Shown piece after piece: positions 31,735-33,448 of a stretch of DNA of 33,448 nucleotides. A program made the position numbers and the translations under genes. The notes under the pieces are model-generated. The model was not told where the DNA came from. It made no database searches and worked only from the letters and a program-made list of their open reading frames with translations. Location of the stretch: positions 1 to 33,448 of the forward strand of contig NZ_JAEEGB010000048.1 in NCBI RefSeq assembly GCF_016316925.1, read 5' to 3'. Numbering within the stretch: position 1 is the stretch's first letter; every line of letters starts with the position of its first letter. Origin of the DNA: Clostridium aciditolerans. Its GTDB lineage: Bacteria > Bacillota > Clostridia > Clostridiales > Clostridiaceae.

Positions 31735-31908
31735 TTACTTTCTTTGGTTATCAGTGTTACTAGTAGTAAAAAAAATTTCATTTTGAAAATCTTTATAATT
31801 ATTTTTAAGGTTGAAAGTCACTCCTTCTTTCCGATTTAATAGTATACCAACTATACTAACAAGACTAATACATACAAATCCAGTAATACTAACAATACAA
31901 ATATCCAT
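31735..31908 (-). CDS. Tiny membrane peptide (57 aa), possible type I toxin
   Basis: On the minus strand GAAAGGAG precedes ATG by 9 nt. The peptide MDICIVSITGFVCISLVSIV is a membrane helix of about 24 residues, followed by a hydrophilic tail ('LNRKEGVTF' through 'SNTDNQRK'). A single-TM peptide of this size, with a convergent promoter on the other strand and a shared hairpin at its 3' end, resembles type I toxin-antitoxin loci. No toxin family motif is present. A TATAAT on the minus strand lies about 35 bp upstream of the ATG. Confidence 0.55.
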   Translation of the reverse strand: MDICIVSITGFVCISLVSIVGILLNRKEGVTFNLKNNYKDFQNEIFFTTSNTDNQRK

Positions 31909-31916
31909 GTTATAAA

Positions 31917-32433
31917 TCTCCTTTCAATTTCTTTTGTGTATATTATAAAACCTAAATAAGCAAAACTCTGTTTGCACTTTTTTATCAAATCTAAGTTGTA
32001 ATAAAAAACATGTACTGTTTTAGGATAGAAACAATGTTTGGAGAATATGTTAGTTTTATAAAAGTATAGAATTCAATGAGTTATTAATAAAATTTTAATA
32101 AGTTTTGTGTATAAAATATATACATATCTATATTTTTTAAAGATATATTTTATATACATTCTATAGTAATTATTATAAATCGAAAAAACCCAAAACCGAT
32201 TTAAGTAGGTTTTTTATATATTACAATCCATTAAAAATACTATGAAAAATTTTTTTAATACTCACCCCATGAGAATTTATCGGTAAGAAATATTTTTTGA
32301 GTACTTTATTTTAGAGGATTTATTGATATTAATGTAATTATTATTTAAAGTAGAAGTACGCGGAAAATTAAAATTAAGAGAGAGTTATACTATATTATAG
32401 AGTATCATGTATAACTAAGAAGTTTAGGGGGAA
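31917..32433. other. Non-coding stretch
   Basis: No ORF. It holds an imperfect hairpin of about 13 bp (GTATAAAATATAT with ATATATTTTATATAC, 32109-32157) and the terminator-like stem AAAAAACC / GGTTTTTT at 32183-32215. Confidence 0.4.
32183..32215. terminator. Terminator-like hairpin
   Basis: AAAAAACC / GGTTTTTT stem of 8 bp with a 17-nt loop and T-rich tail. Could end transcripts from either side. Confidence 0.55.
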
Positions 32434-32439
32434 TTGTTT

Positions 32440-33114
32440 ATGGGAAAACATTGGTTTTTTAATCAATTTAATGATTTTATGATGGCAAACGAATCTGTTT
32501 ATAATGCTTGTAGTTCAATACAAGAAAATCCACCAACCTTAAATTTAGAGAATGATAATGGTGTGCCGAAATTAAAGATTGGGAAATACGAAGGATTTAA
32601 GCGTATAGTTTTGAATAACAGACATAGCTTTGAGTTGTTTTATAGTGGAGAAGAGGATAACAATCAGCCACATGGGAATGGTATGCTTGTATTAAAAATT
32701 AAAAGTATTGGAAATTACTGTGAAAGTCGTCATGTTTTAGCGCAAGGTGAATTTAATAAAGGAAATTTCGTGTTTGGTACCCTTTATATGGTTGAAAAAT
32801 ATGATAAAAAGTTGCAGTTAAAAGTTTATAAAGGAGAATTTTATAGTTTTAAAGATAATGGATTATGCAAGATGTTTATAGACGTTTCAAATAACTATTA
32901 TGAATGCTTTTTACAGAGCGAAGGTGAATGGAAAGATGGTTGTCTTAATGGATTTGGAAGGTATTGGGATGCATTTCATAAGGATGTTAATAAACCATTA
33001 CATGAAGGTGAATATAAAAATGGTGTTAGGAATGGCTTTGGTAGAAAATATGATTTTGATACAAAAAAATTAGTTTATGAGGGAATGTTTGCTTACGGAA
33101 ATCCTACTTCATAA
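32440..33114 (+). CDS. MORN-repeat protein (224 aa)
   Basis: Three recognisable MORN-type units sit in the C-terminal half: 'GEWKDGCLNGFGRYW', 'HEGEYKNGVRNGFGRKYD' and a partial 'YEGMFAYGNPT'. The N-terminal half also carries a weaker 'PHGNGMLVLK...AQGEFNKGNFVFGTLYM' unit. MORN repeats form a beta-hairpin rod that contacts membranes or proteins; bacterial copies are common in accessory proteins. The ATG at 32440 follows AGGGGGAA by 8 nt; a TTG six bases upstream is rejected. The role is unknown. Confidence 0.75.
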   Translation: MGKHWFFNQFNDFMMANESVYNACSSIQENPPTLNLENDNGVPKLKIGKYEGFKRIVLNNRHSFELFYSGEEDNNQPHGNGMLVLKIKSIGNYCESRHVLAQGEFNKGNFVFGTLYMVEKYDKKLQLKVYKGEFYSFKDNGLCKMFIDVSNNYYECFLQSEGEWKDGCLNGFGRYWDAFHKDVNKPLHEGEYKNGVRNGFGRKYDFDTKKLVYEGMFAYGNPTS

Positions 33115-33148
33115 AGAATTTTTTTGTATATTTTACTAAAGACTTAAT

Positions 33149-33178
33149 CAAGCAGGTCAGAAAATGGCTTGCTTTTTT
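33149..33178 (+). terminator. Terminator of the MORN gene
   Basis: CAAGC / GCTTG stem (33149-33153, 33167-33171) followed by CTTTTTT. Confidence 0.65.
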
Positions 33179-33448
33179 GAATTGAGACTTATTGAAGGAC
33201 AATTAATTTTGTACCTCGTTTTTGTATAAAATACTAAATAATATTCAAGTGTTTATAAGTAAATTACTATAATAAAATTATGGTAATTTAAAAATGTAAA
33301 ATGAAAAGATATATTTTGAATATAAATTGAGTTATAATAATAATAGATTGTGTATGGAATAATTTATTTAATTTAATATGGTAATTCATTATTTAAGCTA
33401 TTAATACAGTTGTCTTCTTATGAAGTTACGGAGTAAAAGGTATGGAGT
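33179..33448. other. Non-coding end of window
   Basis: No gene is seen. A hairpin AAATTAC-t-ATAAT-aaa-ATTAT-g-GTAATTT lies at 33261-33289. The last bases (GGAG, then AAAAGG, then ATGGAGT) could be the start of a gene beyond the window at 33442. Confidence 0.4.

Noticed and set aside
1-33448. CRISPR array, tRNA or rRNA genes
   Set aside because: No regularly spaced repeats of 24-37 bp beyond the local ones listed, and no tRNA cloverleaf or rRNA sequence was noticed on either strand.

Overview
The window is AT-rich, low-GC Firmicute DNA, most likely Clostridium. The signs are very high A+T, strong AGGAGG-type ribosome binding sites, TTGACA/TATAAT promoters, and clostridial accessory-DNA families such as a DUF5348 protein, a 'GTLKYSE' helix-turn-helix protein and a RemA/DUF370 protein. 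There are no ribosomal, tRNA or housekeeping genes. The mix of replication-type enzymes, one giant phage tail protein, a resolvase with its own recombination-like site, decayed genes and many small orphan genes fits a large plasmid, phage-plasmid or prophage. The sequence alone does not decide which.

Region 1 (1-4770): short cassettes. Two small genes run leftward, a frameshifted ParB-like relic follows, and then a divergent regulator/operon pair shares a palindromic operator at 1803-1817 (HTH protein leftward; a 38-aa peptide, a DUF5348 protein and two orphans rightward). A 540-bp non-coding stretch with nested inverted repeats precedes more orphans.

Region 2 (4770-10300): DNA-metabolism-like block. 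It holds an SF2 DExH helicase, a hairpin-rich leader before a zinc-ribbon protein, a small stand-alone homologue of the helicase C-terminal domain, a degenerate DHH-like phosphoesterase with an awkward start, and a RemA homologue whose best ribosome binding site points to an ATT start.

Region 3 (10300-18600): a broken small gene, a serine resolvase with two res-like inverted-repeat sites that enclose its own promoter, a GC-richer scrap that may be insertion-sequence debris, and a 5.4-kb gene for a 1797-aa distal-tail (Dit-like) protein. That protein appears to carry SbsA-type Ig domains and three S-layer-type CWB2-like modules inserted between the two halves of the Dit fold.

Region 4 (18600-22430): membrane-anchored TPR and ankyrin proteins, each behind the same unusual promoter architecture that also precedes the broken gene of region 3. 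An HExxH metalloprotease-like protein lies between them and a candidate structured RNA follows.

Region 5 (22430-33448): a block of membrane and toxin-like proteins resembling an anti-phage or inter-bacterial conflict island. It has a two-TM protein on the minus strand, a polytopic membrane protein, a TM/hendecad coiled-coil protein, a HEPN-like protein with a zinc-binding tail, a small two-TM protein, a frameshifted relic, a SIR2/AbiH-like protein beside a TPR-HEPN (LA2681-like) protein, a tiny TM peptide facing a convergent promoter, and a MORN-repeat protein. The SIR2-like/HEPN pair and the CWB2-bearing tail protein are the strongest candidates for new biology. All functional calls come from motif recognition by eye; no database search was run.
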